DNA of 53,255 nucleotides. Origin: Erysipelotrichaceae bacterium (GTDB lineage: Bacteria > Bacillota_I > Bacilli_A > Erysipelotrichales > Erysipelotrichaceae). Below the pieces are notes generated by a model that made no database searches, was not told where the DNA came from, and saw only the letters and a list, made by a program, of their open reading frames with translations. Where the stretch lies: NCBI GenBank assembly GCA_022767445.1, contig JALENJ010000065.1, positions 1-53,255 on the forward strand. Reading direction: 5' to 3'. The stretch's first letter is position 1. Every line of letters starts with the position of its first letter. The translations under genes and the position numbers were made by a program. Shown here in pieces: positions 18,784 through 27,621 of the stretch.

Positions 18784-21700
18784 AAAGAAAGAATGTATTT
18801 ACTAAAAATATATTTCGCTTAATTAAATCGACGAGAAGTCGATTCTTTTCACTATCTGCGATTGTATCGATTGGTGTTGCGTTTTTCGTAGGTGTTAGTG
18901 CAAGTGCTCCAATCATGTCCGCCAGTGTTGATCGATACAATAACACATACAACTTAAAAGACATTACAATCTATGGTAACTATGGTTTTACCGACGAGGA
19001 TGTACATGCATTACAAGCACTATCATCTGTTGATACCGTTGAAGCTTCCTACTTTGCGGATGTACTTGCTGGAGATGGCGAAGAAGAAAAAGTTGTTCGT
19101 GTTCATTCCTATGATGAAAATCAACAGGTGAATCGCTTTGAGCTAGTGAAAGGTCGCATGCCTGAAAATGACAATGAAGTCGTGGCAGAAAAGGGTGGCG
19201 ACTTAAAGACAGGTTTTGATTTAGGGGATACGGTTGAATTATCACTACCAGATGGATCTCATCCTGATACATTAAAGACACATACTGTTAAGATTGTAGG
19301 TTTAATCAATACACCGTTGTATTTAAATATGTCGAAGGAAACAAGCACGCTTAACAATCTAGCAATATCCACATATTTCTACATTCCTTCTAGTGCTTTT
19401 TCTTCCAGTTATTATCATGAAATTAACATTTTAGCCAAAGATGCTAAGAAGTATCATTCATTCTCTGATCAATATGAAACTTATATCGAACAAGTCGAGG
19501 ATGAAATCCAAACACTTGCCCAAACACAGCAGAAAAAAACAGCTCTCAGTATCAAGGAAGAAGCTAGTGCATCCTATCAGGATGGTCTAACAAAATACCA
19601 AGATGGTTTAGCAGAATATCAAACATCGCTAGATACTTATAACCAACAAATCAGTGAAAACTCACAAAAGCTAGAGGATAGTAAACGTGAACTAAAGGTA
19701 GGTCTACAGCAGCTTGAAGAAGCCAAAATCAGACTTGCAAATGCCCAAAGCGATTTGAATACACAGAAGAATACAAATCAACAAGCAATCAACTTACAAC
19801 AGGCAACACTCAATCAAACCAAGGCTACTTTGATTGCGAATCAAAACACTTTGAATACACAAAAGGCAACTCTTCAACAAAACCAAACAGATTTAAATAA
19901 TGCATTAGCGCAATTGCCAGCCGCAATTACTCTGTATCAAGCAGAACAACAACTCCGTACACAGATTGCAAGCTTTGGTATCAGTGGTACAACACAGATA
20001 TCAATGCTGGCTCCATTTAGTACGGACTTAGCACAGTTAGCAAATACAATTTTTCCAAGTGGATATACAGGTAAAACCATCCAGGATTTACAGGATGGTT
20101 TGGATACAAGATTGGATAACATCGCTGCAACATTTTCTCTACAGTCAACAAGTAAGTCTGATCGTTTGTTGGAATTACAAAACTTACAAACGACTTACAC
20201 AGCAGATTTAGCGAATGTGAATACTGCACTATCAACGACAATCCCAAATGCTGAAGCACAGATACAAAATGGTTTCACACAGGTAACCAATGGGCAATTA
20301 CAGCTTAATCAAGCCCAACAGCAACTCGATCAACAGATAGCGGATGGTCAACGTCAGATTGATGATGGATACGCACAACTAGCAAGTAATCAAGCAACTT
20401 TGGATAATGCCTCACAACAAATTGCCCAAGGGGAAAGTGACTTGCAAGCTGCGATAGAAACAGGTAGGGCGCAACTACAAGATGCTGCTCAAACACTGCA
20501 AGAATCTAAAGCGAAGCTCGATGAAGCCAAGCGTAACATCGATAATCTACAAGAGGGTGAGTGGACCATCTTGGATCGTGATTCTCATTACGCAAGTGTA
20601 ACATTTAAGAATACGATTCATCAAATGGAAGCCATCGCACGTATATTCCCTGCGTTCTTTATCTTAGTTGCGGCACTTGTATGTCTAACAACAATGACCC
20701 GTCTTGTTGAGGAAGAAAGAAGTGAAATTGGTACAATGCGTGCACTTGGTTATACAAAGCTACAATGTGCAATCAAGTACATAATCTATGCAGTCTTAGC
20801 TACCAGCATTGGTATTGTGGTAGGTAGTGTATTTGGCTTAGCTACATTTCCGCTAATTATTTATCATGCATGGCGTTTGATGTTTATTTTACCGTCTGTA
20901 TATTTTGTAGTACCTTGGGGGATCATCTTATTTACAACAGTCTTGTTTATCCTTGCGATGAGTTTAGCAACTTGGTATGCATGCAAGGCTGATACACAGG
21001 ATGTACCTTCACAACTGATGAGACCAAAAGCACCCATTGCAGGTAAGAAGACAATCTTTGAAAGAATTCCTTTCCTTTGGAATCATCTAAACTTTACAAA
21101 CAAAGTGACTTTGCGTAATCTATTCCGCTATAAGAAGCGTTTCTTTATGACAATTCTTGGTGTGGCAGGTTGTACTGCATTGATGTTGATTGGATTTGGC
21201 ATCAGAGATTCGATTGCGAATATGGTGGATATCAACTTTAAGGATATCATTCACTATGATGGTTTGGTTAGCTTTGATCAAGACGCAAATACCCAACAAA
21301 AGAAAGAAGCTTTACAACAGATTCAATCATACCCTGATGTAGAGTTTGCAAATATGGGTTTTGTATATACTACAAAGACATATGACGATAAGGTAGATGA
21401 AACTGCAACGGTCCATGTCTTTGATGAAGATGAAGTACAGAATGTATTTGACTTACGTACACGTAAGCATCACCAAAAGATTACTTTAGGTGATGATGGT
21501 GTTGTGATTAATGAGAAGCTTGCAGAGAACTTAAATGTGGGTGTGGGTGATCAGATTACAGTAGAAGATTTTGATGGTGTACAGGCAAAAGTGAATGTTA
21601 GTGCTATTACGGAAATGTACATTAATCATTATGTCTTTATGTCAGATACCTTCTACGAAAATGCCTTCCATAAAGATGTCAATCCAAATGTAGTATATCT

Positions 21701-22226
21701 TTCAAGTGGTGATAATCTACAACAGGAGGAAAGTCTTGCGACTAAGATAGCGAATATCGATGGTGTTGTTGGAGTGTCTTTGTTTGATTCCTTGTTAGAA
21801 AACTTCAATGCGATGGTCAGTGGTTTAAATGGAATCATCTGGGTATTGATATTCTCTAGTATGTTGTTGGCAGTTGTTGTCTTAAGCAACTTGATTACGG
21901 TGAATATAAGTGAACGTCAACGTGAGATTGCGACCCTGAAAGTACTAGGTTTTAGACAACCTGAAGTCAAGCGATATATCTTTAAGGAGAACAATATATT
22001 GTCGATGATTGGTGGTATTGTTGGTATGCCACTGGGTATCTTGTTACATCGATATATCATGTCTACAGTAGAGATGGACTATCTCATGTTTGGCAGAGAT
22101 ATCTCTATGATTAGCTTTGTATATGCATTTGTATTAACGATGTTATTTAGTATTCTTGTCAATCGTCTGATGACGAAACGTTTACAACGCATTCGCATGG
22201 TAGAAAGTTTGAAGAGTGTAGAGTGA
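18780..22226 (+). CDS. Giant FtsX-family ABC permease with extracellular coiled coil
   Basis: About 1148 residues. One membrane helix near 24-44, an extracytoplasmic MacB-like region, then a Gln/Asn/Ala-rich coiled coil at about 256-594 with repeats such as YQDGLTKYQDGLAEYQ and TLNxxKATLxxNQ. The first FtsX core has membrane segments near 622-642, 665-690 and 716-737, and a second half starts near 788 with its FtsX core near 1016-1137. Both halves contain the RxEIxTxxxLG motif (RSEIGTMRALGY, QREIATLKVLGF). No lipid substrate or peptide is identifiable; the coiled coil probably reaches into the cell wall. GTG 18780 gives a GTGA overlap with the ATPase gene; GTG 18777 is the alternative. Confidence 0.88.
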   Translation: MKRKNVFTKNIFRLIKSTRSRFFSLSAIVSIGVAFFVGVSASAPIMSASVDRYNNTYNLKDITIYGNYGFTDEDVHALQALSSVDTVEASYFADVLAGDGEEEKVVRVHSYDENQQVNRFELVKGRMPENDNEVVAEKGGDLKTGFDLGDTVELSLPDGSHPDTLKTHTVKIVGLINTPLYLNMSKETSTLNNLAISTYFYIPSSAFSSSYYHEINILAKDAKKYHSFSDQYETYIEQVEDEIQTLAQTQQKKTALSIKEEASASYQDGLTKYQDGLAEYQTSLDTYNQQISENSQKLEDSKRELKVGLQQLEEAKIRLANAQSDLNTQKNTNQQAINLQQATLNQTKATLIANQNTLNTQKATLQQNQTDLNNALAQLPAAITLYQAEQQLRTQIASFGISGTTQISMLAPFSTDLAQLANTIFPSGYTGKTIQDLQDGLDTRLDNIAATFSLQSTSKSDRLLELQNLQTTYTADLANVNTALSTTIPNAEAQIQNGFTQVTNGQLQLNQAQQQLDQQIADGQRQIDDGYAQLASNQATLDNASQQIAQGESDLQAAIETGRAQLQDAAQTLQESKAKLDEAKRNIDNLQEGEWTILDRDSHYASVTFKNTIHQMEAIARIFPAFFILVAALVCLTTMTRLVEEERSEIGTMRALGYTKLQCAIKYIIYAVLATSIGIVVGSVFGLATFPLIIYHAWRLMFILPSVYFVVPWGIILFTTVLFILAMSLATWYACKADTQDVPSQLMRPKAPIAGKKTIFERIPFLWNHLNFTNKVTLRNLFRYKKRFFMTILGVAGCTALMLIGFGIRDSIANMVDINFKDIIHYDGLVSFDQDANTQQKKEALQQIQSYPDVEFANMGFVYTTKTYDDKVDETATVHVFDEDEVQNVFDLRTRKHHQKITLGDDGVVINEKLAENLNVGVGDQITVEDFDGVQAKVNVSAITEMYINHYVFMSDTFYENAFHKDVNPNVVYLSSGDNLQQEESLATKIANIDGVVGVSLFDSLLENFNAMVSGLNGIIWVLIFSSMLLAVVVLSNLITVNISERQREIATLKVLGFRQPEVKRYIFKENNILSMIGGIVGMPLGILLHRYIMSTVEMDYLMFGRDISMISFVYAFVLTMLFSILVNRLMTKRLQRIRMVESLKSVE

Positions 22227-22888
22227 TGAACTATACCTATATACTGGAATGCGAAGATGATACCTATTACACAGGATGGACCAATGACTTACAAAAACGT
22301 TATCAGGCTCATCAAAGTGGCAAAGGTGCCAAGTATACCAAGTCTCATCGCCCTAGACGCATTGCATTCTATACAGTATTTACTACAAAAAAAGAAGCGA
22401 TGAGAGAGGAATGGAGAATTAAACATATGAGTAGGAAAGAAAAAGAAGAATTGATTAAAAGCCCTCTAAAAAATTATCAGCTTTTTGATGAAAATAAATT
22501 AAAACGTAAGAAGTTCATGTCTGGTTTACATATTTTTTATGCTCCTAGTACAGGACAAGTGATTATGAAGATGAATGATTTATCTTCAAAGATATTTTGT
22601 GATAACGAGTTATTTGTAGAACTACCGATACAGGATAATGAAAATTGGGAAACACATGAACCAGTCATCAGTCGTAAAGGGGACACCATCTCTGTAAATA
22701 TTGGTAGTGATGATCATCCTATGGATGAAGATCATCATATAGAATTTGTGATTCTAATGTATGATAAAGGATATCGAGTCGTCTATTTTGAACCGGGTGA
22801 AAAGGCCAATGTGGAGTTTTATCCAAATGAACCAGTGGTTGCAGTATATGCATATTGTAATCAACATGGTCTTTGGTACATGTGTTAA
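22226..22888 (+). CDS. GIY-YIG nuclease domain fused to a superoxide-reductase-like domain
   Basis: 220 residues in one uninterrupted frame. Residues 1-85 are a GIY-YIG domain of the small UPF0213/YhbQ type: TYILEC and YYTGWTNDLQKRYQAH with Arg25, and a Glu in EAMREEWRIK. Residues about 99-220 resemble desulfoferrodoxin/neelaredoxin. All five iron ligands of the superoxide reductase centre are present: His144 (ETHEP), His164 and His170 (DHPMDEDHHIEF), Cys211 and His214 (YCNQHGLW). The usual catalytic Lys next to the first His is Thr143. The desulforedoxin-like N-part (HIFYAPSTG...IFCDNELF) has lost its paired cysteines. An internal ATG at codon 98 might express the second domain alone. The ATG overlaps the permease stop by 1 nt. 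Confidence 0.85.
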   Translation: MNYTYILECEDDTYYTGWTNDLQKRYQAHQSGKGAKYTKSHRPRRIAFYTVFTTKKEAMREEWRIKHMSRKEKEELIKSPLKNYQLFDENKLKRKKFMSGLHIFYAPSTGQVIMKMNDLSSKIFCDNELFVELPIQDNENWETHEPVISRKGDTISVNIGSDDHPMDEDHHIEFVILMYDKGYRVVYFEPGEKANVEFYPNEPVVAVYAYCNQHGLWYMC

Positions 22889-22897
22889 GAAAGCGTA

Positions 22898-22926
22898 TTT
22901 AATTTAACATAGGGCTGTGATACAAT
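22898..22926 (+). promoter_or_regulatory. Possible promoter of pnp
   Basis: TACAAT at 22921-22926 is a good -10 box; the hexamer 17 bp upstream (TTTAAT, 22898-22903) is a weak -35. The leader before the pnp ATG would be about 45 nt. Confidence 0.45.
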
Positions 22927-22976
22927 GGGAATGTTGAAAATTTGAAAAGTGAAGACAGACAGAGGTTAGAAGAAAA

Positions 22977-25202
22977 ATGGAAAAGTACAAGAAGAGCTGG
23001 GAATTTCATGGCCGTACACTTACAGTAGAAAACGGTGAAATTGCCAAACAAGCTGGGGGTTCTGTTTTAGTTCGTTATGGCGATACAACAGTACTATCCA
23101 CAGCAACTGCAAGTAATCAAGCAAAGGATACAGATTTTTTCCCGTTAACAGTTCTATATCAAGAAAAGATGTACGCTGCAGGAAAGATTCCTGGAGGCTT
23201 TACACGACGTGAGGGAAGACCAACAGAACATGCGACTTTAACAGCACGTTTGATTGATCGTCCAATTCGTCCTTTATTTGCGGAAGGTTTCCGCAACGAA
23301 GTACAGATTGTTAATACTGTATTATCATGTGACCCAGATGCAAGTTCTGAGATGGCATCCTTATTTGGATCTTCTCTAGCACTATGTATCTCTGATATCC
23401 CATTCAATGGACCAGTCGCTGGTGTTATGGTGGCTCGTGTTGAAGGGGAGTATATTGTTAACCCTAGCGTTGAACAAGAAAAGAACGCTGACTTAAATGT
23501 GACAGTAGCTGGTACAAAGAATGCCATCAACATGGTTGAAGCAGGTGCCAAAGAAGTATCTGAAGAAGATATGTTAAAGGCTTTGATGGTTGGACATGAT
23601 GCGATTAAGGAATTGTGTGCAATTCAAGAAGAAGTAATCGCTGCTTGTGCCAAGGAAAAGATGGAAGTTACTCTTTACGAAATCAATTCAATTGTTAAAC
23701 AATTGGTTGATGAAAAGGGTGCTGATCGCATTCGTGAAGCTGTATCCATCAAAGGTAAGCTTGAACGTTATGGCAAGATTGATGAATTGATTGCGGAGAT
23801 GGAAGAAGAAGTTTCTAAGCTTGAATGGGAAGATGATAAGTCTCGTGAGAAGGCAGTGAAACAAGCACATGAATATGGTGTTGAAGTTGAAGCAGGTGAA
23901 GTTCGTCGTTTGATCTCTGAAGAGAAAGTTCGTCCAGATGGAAGAGGTTTGGATGAATTACGTCCTCTTGATTCTCAGGTTGATTTATTACCACGTGTCC
24001 ATGGTTCAGCAATGTTTACACGTGGAGAAACACAGGTATTATCTGTTACAACACTTGGACCTTTAAGTGATGCACAACTCATTGACGACTTAACAGTTGA
24101 AACAGAGAAGAGATTCATGCATCAGTATAATTTTCCGCCATTCTCCGTTGGTGAGGTTGGTAGAATGTCCTCCCCAGGCAGACGTGAAATTGGTCATGGT
24201 GCTCTGGGTGAAAGAGCTCTATTACAGGTTCTTCCTTCAACGGAAGAATTCCCATATGCAATTCGTACATGTGCAGAAGTACTAGAATCTAACGGTTCAT
24301 CATCACAGGCTAGTATCTGTGCTGGTACAATGTCGTTAATGGCGGCAGGTGTACCAATTAAGGCAATGGTAGCTGGTGTTGCGATGGGTCTAATCACAGT
24401 TGGTGATACATATTCTATCTTGACAGATATTCAAGGTATGGAAGATCACTATGGCGATATGGACTTCAAGGTAGCCGGAACAAGAAATGGTATTACTGCA
24501 TTACAGATGGATATCAAAGTAACTGGTATTTCTGAAGAGATCCTACGTGAAGCTTTAGCACAAGCACATAAGGGTCGTATGGAAATCCTAGATAACATGG
24601 AAACAGCAATCTCCACTCCAAGAGATCACGTATCAGAGTGGGCTCCTAAGATGGCACAGATGATGATTCCAGTAGATAAGATTCGTGTTGTAATCGGTAA
24701 GGGTGGCGAACAAATCGATAAGATTATCGCTGCTTGCGATAATATCAAGATTGATATTACAGATGATGGCAAGTGTATCTTCTATCATACAAGACAGGAT
24801 ATGATTGATAAGGCAATGCAGATTGTCTCCGACTTAATCCGTGAGGCTAAAGTTGGTGATATCTATGAAGCAACTGTCACTGAAGTACGTGAATCATTTG
24901 CGTTTGTGACATTGTTTGCTGGTACAGATGCCTTATTACATGTCAGTGAATTAGCATGGAATCGTATTGAGAAGATTCAAGACGCATTACATGTAGGTGA
25001 TACAATCCGCGTTAAGGTAACAGGTGTTGATAGCACAGGCAAGGTTAAGGTTTCTGCGAAAGAACTACTAGAGAAACCTGAAGGCTATGTTGAAAAGAAG
25101 AGTCTAAAACCTCAACATGGTGCACGTGGTGAAAGACGTAGTTTCCACGACAACAGCAATGTTGAACGCCGTGTATTTAAGAAGAAAGATAGCAATGAAT
25201 AA
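22977..25202 (+). CDS. pnp: Polyribonucleotide nucleotidyltransferase (PNPase)
   Basis: 741 residues, full length. Two RNase PH-like domains with an all-helical linker, the catalytic core in the second (GALGERALLQVLPS, DYxDMDFKVAGT-type segment DHYGDMDFKVAGT with catalytic Asp), a KH domain (VIGKGGEQIDKI) and an S1 domain (GDIYEATVTEVRESFAFVTL). It is the phosphorolytic 3'-5' exoribonuclease of the degradosome. The basic C-terminal tail is typical. Terminated by a strong hairpin before trmB. Confidence 0.97.
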   Translation: MEKYKKSWEFHGRTLTVENGEIAKQAGGSVLVRYGDTTVLSTATASNQAKDTDFFPLTVLYQEKMYAAGKIPGGFTRREGRPTEHATLTARLIDRPIRPLFAEGFRNEVQIVNTVLSCDPDASSEMASLFGSSLALCISDIPFNGPVAGVMVARVEGEYIVNPSVEQEKNADLNVTVAGTKNAINMVEAGAKEVSEEDMLKALMVGHDAIKELCAIQEEVIAACAKEKMEVTLYEINSIVKQLVDEKGADRIREAVSIKGKLERYGKIDELIAEMEEEVSKLEWEDDKSREKAVKQAHEYGVEVEAGEVRRLISEEKVRPDGRGLDELRPLDSQVDLLPRVHGSAMFTRGETQVLSVTTLGPLSDAQLIDDLTVETEKRFMHQYNFPPFSVGEVGRMSSPGRREIGHGALGERALLQVLPSTEEFPYAIRTCAEVLESNGSSSQASICAGTMSLMAAGVPIKAMVAGVAMGLITVGDTYSILTDIQGMEDHYGDMDFKVAGTRNGITALQMDIKVTGISEEILREALAQAHKGRMEILDNMETAISTPRDHVSEWAPKMAQMMIPVDKIRVVIGKGGEQIDKIIAACDNIKIDITDDGKCIFYHTRQDMIDKAMQIVSDLIREAKVGDIYEATVTEVRESFAFVTLFAGTDALLHVSELAWNRIEKIQDALHVGDTIRVKVTGVDSTGKVKVSAKELLEKPEGYVEKKSLKPQHGARGERRSFHDNSNVERRVFKKKDSNE

Positions 25203-25204
25203 TG

Positions 25205-25229
25205 AAAAGAAGGCATTTGCCTTCTTTTT
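25205..25229 (+). terminator. Terminator of pnp
   Basis: AAAAGAAGGCA/TGCCTTCTTTT, an 11-bp stem with a TT loop and T-rich end. Confidence 0.85.
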
Positions 25230-25246
25230 GAAAGGAAATATTGAAC

Positions 25247-25900
25247 ATGCGAATGCGTAAGAAAAAATGGGCACAACCATGGGTAGATAATCATCCGGAT
25301 TTTGTCTATCAAAATCCAACTATAAACAAAGGAAAGTGGAAAGAGTTACTTCATGGTGAAACGTTACATCTAGAGATTGGGACCGGTAAGGGTGGATACC
25401 TCAATGGAATGTCAAAGCTATATCCCAATGATGCTTGGGTTGGTATTGAAAAAGATATCAGTGCAGGTGCAGTTGGAGCACGTCATGCGATTGAAGAGGA
25501 GAATCCGCAAGTAGAGAATAAGCGTTTCATTATCGCCAATGCAGAAATGTTACAAGAGTGGTTCGCTCCTGGTGAGGTTGATGTGATTCATCTAAACTTC
25601 TCAGATCCATGGCCAAAGAAAGGCAATCATAAACGTCGTTTAAGCAGTGCTGGTTTTCTTGCGATGTATCGCATCATTCTAAGCGAGGGTGGCTATATTC
25701 GCATGAAGACCGATAACAAGGATCTATTTGAAGATTCAGTATTGTACTTTTTAGAAAATGGTTTTACTCTAACCGAGTTTTCCGTTGATTATCGACGTAA
25801 TCCACATGATGAAGATGTCATTACAGAATATGAAAAACGTTTCATGGATCTTGGACAACCAATCTATCAATTATGTGCGAAACCATGTTCGAATCAATAA
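25247..25900 (+). CDS. trmB: tRNA (guanine-46-N7)-methyltransferase
   Basis: 217 residues. Begins MRMRKKKWA like the Bacillus enzyme. SAM motif LHLEIGTGKGGYL, acidic VGIEKDISA, and the signature LNFSDPWPKKGNHKRRL with the TrmB catalytic Asp. The C-terminal TEYEKRFMDLGQPIY is also conserved. ATG 25247 is used; a TTG at 25241 is in frame but sits in the spacer behind AAAGGAA. Confidence 0.96.
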   Translation: MRMRKKKWAQPWVDNHPDFVYQNPTINKGKWKELLHGETLHLEIGTGKGGYLNGMSKLYPNDAWVGIEKDISAGAVGARHAIEEENPQVENKRFIIANAEMLQEWFAPGEVDVIHLNFSDPWPKKGNHKRRLSSAGFLAMYRIILSEGGYIRMKTDNKDLFEDSVLYFLENGFTLTEFSVDYRRNPHDEDVITEYEKRFMDLGQPIYQLCAKPCSNQ

Positions 25901-25934
25901 GTTGTGATACGATATTGCTAGAAGGTGAATAACA

Positions 25935-26606
25935 GTGAAAAAGATACTTCTAGCAATCATACTGAGTGCGACATTATTTGGGTGTGCAGATCATTCTGTT
26001 TCCTTGCAGGAACAATTGGATCAACAGATACAAGTCATTGATCAATTGCCAATTGCAAGTGCGAATTATCGTAAACCGTTTTATACATACTATACAGAAC
26101 CATCCATTGGTCATTATCAATCGTCGGATACTTACAATGCCTTCACTTATCAATCGATGCGTTTTGTGATGAATCTAAATGTTACAGCGATTATGAATGC
26201 TTCACAACAACCACAACAATCATCTACATTGGAACCGATTGCTATTAAGCAAGGGGAGATGAAGAATATCCAAGGTACTCTAATTCCGTATACGATTGAA
26301 ATCTATCAGTTTAATCGTAAGAGTGTGGTGTATATGACAACATCCGAGTTAAACTTCTTTGGTATCGTAGATACTGGTGATGCCAGTACTCTAGCTGGTA
26401 AGATGTATTCTATCGCAAGAAGTGTTACCATCAGAAAAGATGCAGTATTACGCGTCTATTCTAAACAACCTGCCATCAGTTATGAAGGCGAAGCGATTAA
26501 CTTATACAGAGATATCGCACCAGAGGAAGGTACTTTACAAGATCTGATTCACGATAAAAGTAGAATCGATACTTCAAAAGATCGTTCAACATCCGATGAG
26601 AATTGA
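25935..26606 (+). CDS. Lipoprotein of unknown function
   Basis: 223 residues from a GTG start preceded by GAAGGTG. Signal peptide MKKILLAIILSATLFGC with lipobox LFGC (Cys17). The mature part has no family I recognise: an initial QEQLDQQIQVIDQLP helix, Tyr-rich TYYTEPSIGHYQSSDTY, then a predicted mixed alpha/beta domain containing YQFNRKSVVYMTTSELN, and a charged C-terminus. It probably sits on the outer face of the membrane. It is located between trmB and the acidic Pro-rich protein, without an obvious promoter of its own. Confidence 0.75.
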   Translation: MKKILLAIILSATLFGCADHSVSLQEQLDQQIQVIDQLPIASANYRKPFYTYYTEPSIGHYQSSDTYNAFTYQSMRFVMNLNVTAIMNASQQPQQSSTLEPIAIKQGEMKNIQGTLIPYTIEIYQFNRKSVVYMTTSELNFFGIVDTGDASTLAGKMYSIARSVTIRKDAVLRVYSKQPAISYEGEAINLYRDIAPEEGTLQDLIHDKSRIDTSKDRSTSDEN

Positions 26607-26647
26607 GATTTATGATACGAATTTGTTAATTTATGATAATATATAAC

Positions 26648-26676
26648 TTAACAAGGTAATATAAATAGAATAAAAT
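26648..26676 (+). promoter_or_regulatory. Promoter of the acidic Pro-rich protein gene
   Basis: TTAACA (26648-26653), 17 bp, TAAAAT (26671-26676), in an A/T-rich intergenic stretch 30 nt before the ATG. Confidence 0.6.
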
Positions 26677-26705
26677 ACTATTGTATTTAAGAAAGGATAG
26701 CCCTT

Positions 26706-27551
26706 ATGATCAAGAGATTACAACGCTTATTATTTGATGATGATGAATTTGTAGAAGATGATGACAACGAAGCGGAAGTAGTTGCGGCATCTGCTCCTGT
26801 ACAACCAGCTAAGCCAGCTGTACAACCTCAAGTTCAACAAACTGCTGAGATTCCTGCACAACCTGAACCGGTTGTAAGTGTTCCACCTGTACCACAGGAA
26901 ACACCTGTGATTCCAGCTGCTCCATCCTCAGTATTCCTAGATAGTGAACCTAAGAAGACAACAATGATTAATTTAGATGATGAGGAAGTTGAAAAGCCAG
27001 TTGTAAAGAAGGTAACACCAAAACCAGAAGTGAAGCGTGAAGAGCCTAAACCATCTAAGGATTATCGCTTTAATCCAGTCATCAGTCCTATCTTTGGTAT
27101 TGATGAAAAGGACATGGATGCGGTTAAGACTACAACATCGAAATTAACCGAGAAAGAAAAGTCTAAGTATGAAAAGAATGTCACACCAATTCTTTCACCT
27201 ATGTATGGTATGGCTGAGCCAAAACCTGCAAAGCCACAGGCAGTCAAGGTTGAAGAACCTGTTGTCAGTGAGACAGTGAAGAGAAGTGAACCTGTGAATA
27301 TTCCAACTCCATCTGTAGAAGATGAAATTCCTGAGTTCTCATTAGATGATATCTTGAACACACGTGATCAAGAACCAAAACAAGAAGAGGATGATTTATT
27401 TGGAAATACAGCAACTTCTGAGATTGATTTTGGTGATTATGATCAGATGTTCCCAAATCTAAGCTTTGATGATTTAGAGAAGGAAACAGCTGAGGATAGC
27501 ACTACGATTATCTCTCGCCCTGATTTAGGTGACGATAGTCATAAGAGATAG
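26706..27551 (+). CDS. Acidic, proline-rich protein with two SPIFG/SPMYG motifs
   Basis: 281 residues, no signal peptide or membrane segment, largely disordered. A short basic helix MIKRLQRLLF opens the protein, followed by an acidic DDDEF run and a Pro/Val/Gln-rich linker. Two related short blocks stand out: YRFNPVISPIFGIDEKD (120-136) and YEKNVTPILSPMYGMAE (155-171). The C-terminal part is again acidic with EFSLDDILN, SEIDFGDYD and LSFDDLEKE. I do not recognise the family. Position before murC and motif layout suggest a scaffold or adaptor around the cell envelope or division machinery; that is inference. A long terminator follows. Confidence 0.75.
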   Translation: MIKRLQRLLFDDDEFVEDDDNEAEVVAASAPVQPAKPAVQPQVQQTAEIPAQPEPVVSVPPVPQETPVIPAAPSSVFLDSEPKKTTMINLDDEEVEKPVVKKVTPKPEVKREEPKPSKDYRFNPVISPIFGIDEKDMDAVKTTTSKLTEKEKSKYEKNVTPILSPMYGMAEPKPAKPQAVKVEEPVVSETVKRSEPVNIPTPSVEDEIPEFSLDDILNTRDQEPKQEEDDLFGNTATSEIDFGDYDQMFPNLSFDDLEKETAEDSTTIISRPDLGDDSHKR

Positions 27552-27558
27552 TTTTATT

Positions 27559-27612
27559 ACGGTCGATAACGTCTGAAAGAATTCGCTTTCGATGTCGACC
27601 GTTTCTTTTTTT
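27559..27612 (+). terminator. Long hairpin terminator abutting the murC ribosome binding site
   Basis: ACGGTCGA (27559-27566) pairs with TCGACCGT (27595-27602), enclosing an inner GAAAG/CTTTC hairpin; TTTCTTTTTTT follows. The T-tract ends at 27612 and the GGAGG of murC starts at 27613. Confidence 0.8.
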
Positions 27613-27621
27613 GGAGGTTTT

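Noticed and set aside
19545-20560. Apparent DNA repeats in the permease gene
   Set aside because: They follow from coiled-coil heptads rich in Gln/Asn; the DNA copies are degenerate and do not form a true tandem array.
22226-22888. Splitting the fusion protein into two separate genes
   Set aside because: The frame is continuous, codon use is uniform and only a weak ribosome binding site precedes the internal ATG, so fusion is the plain reading; internal start kept as a minor possibility.
23159-23551. 130-codon minus-strand frame opposite pnp
   Set aside because: Shadow of a highly conserved gene, without a start signal or domain.
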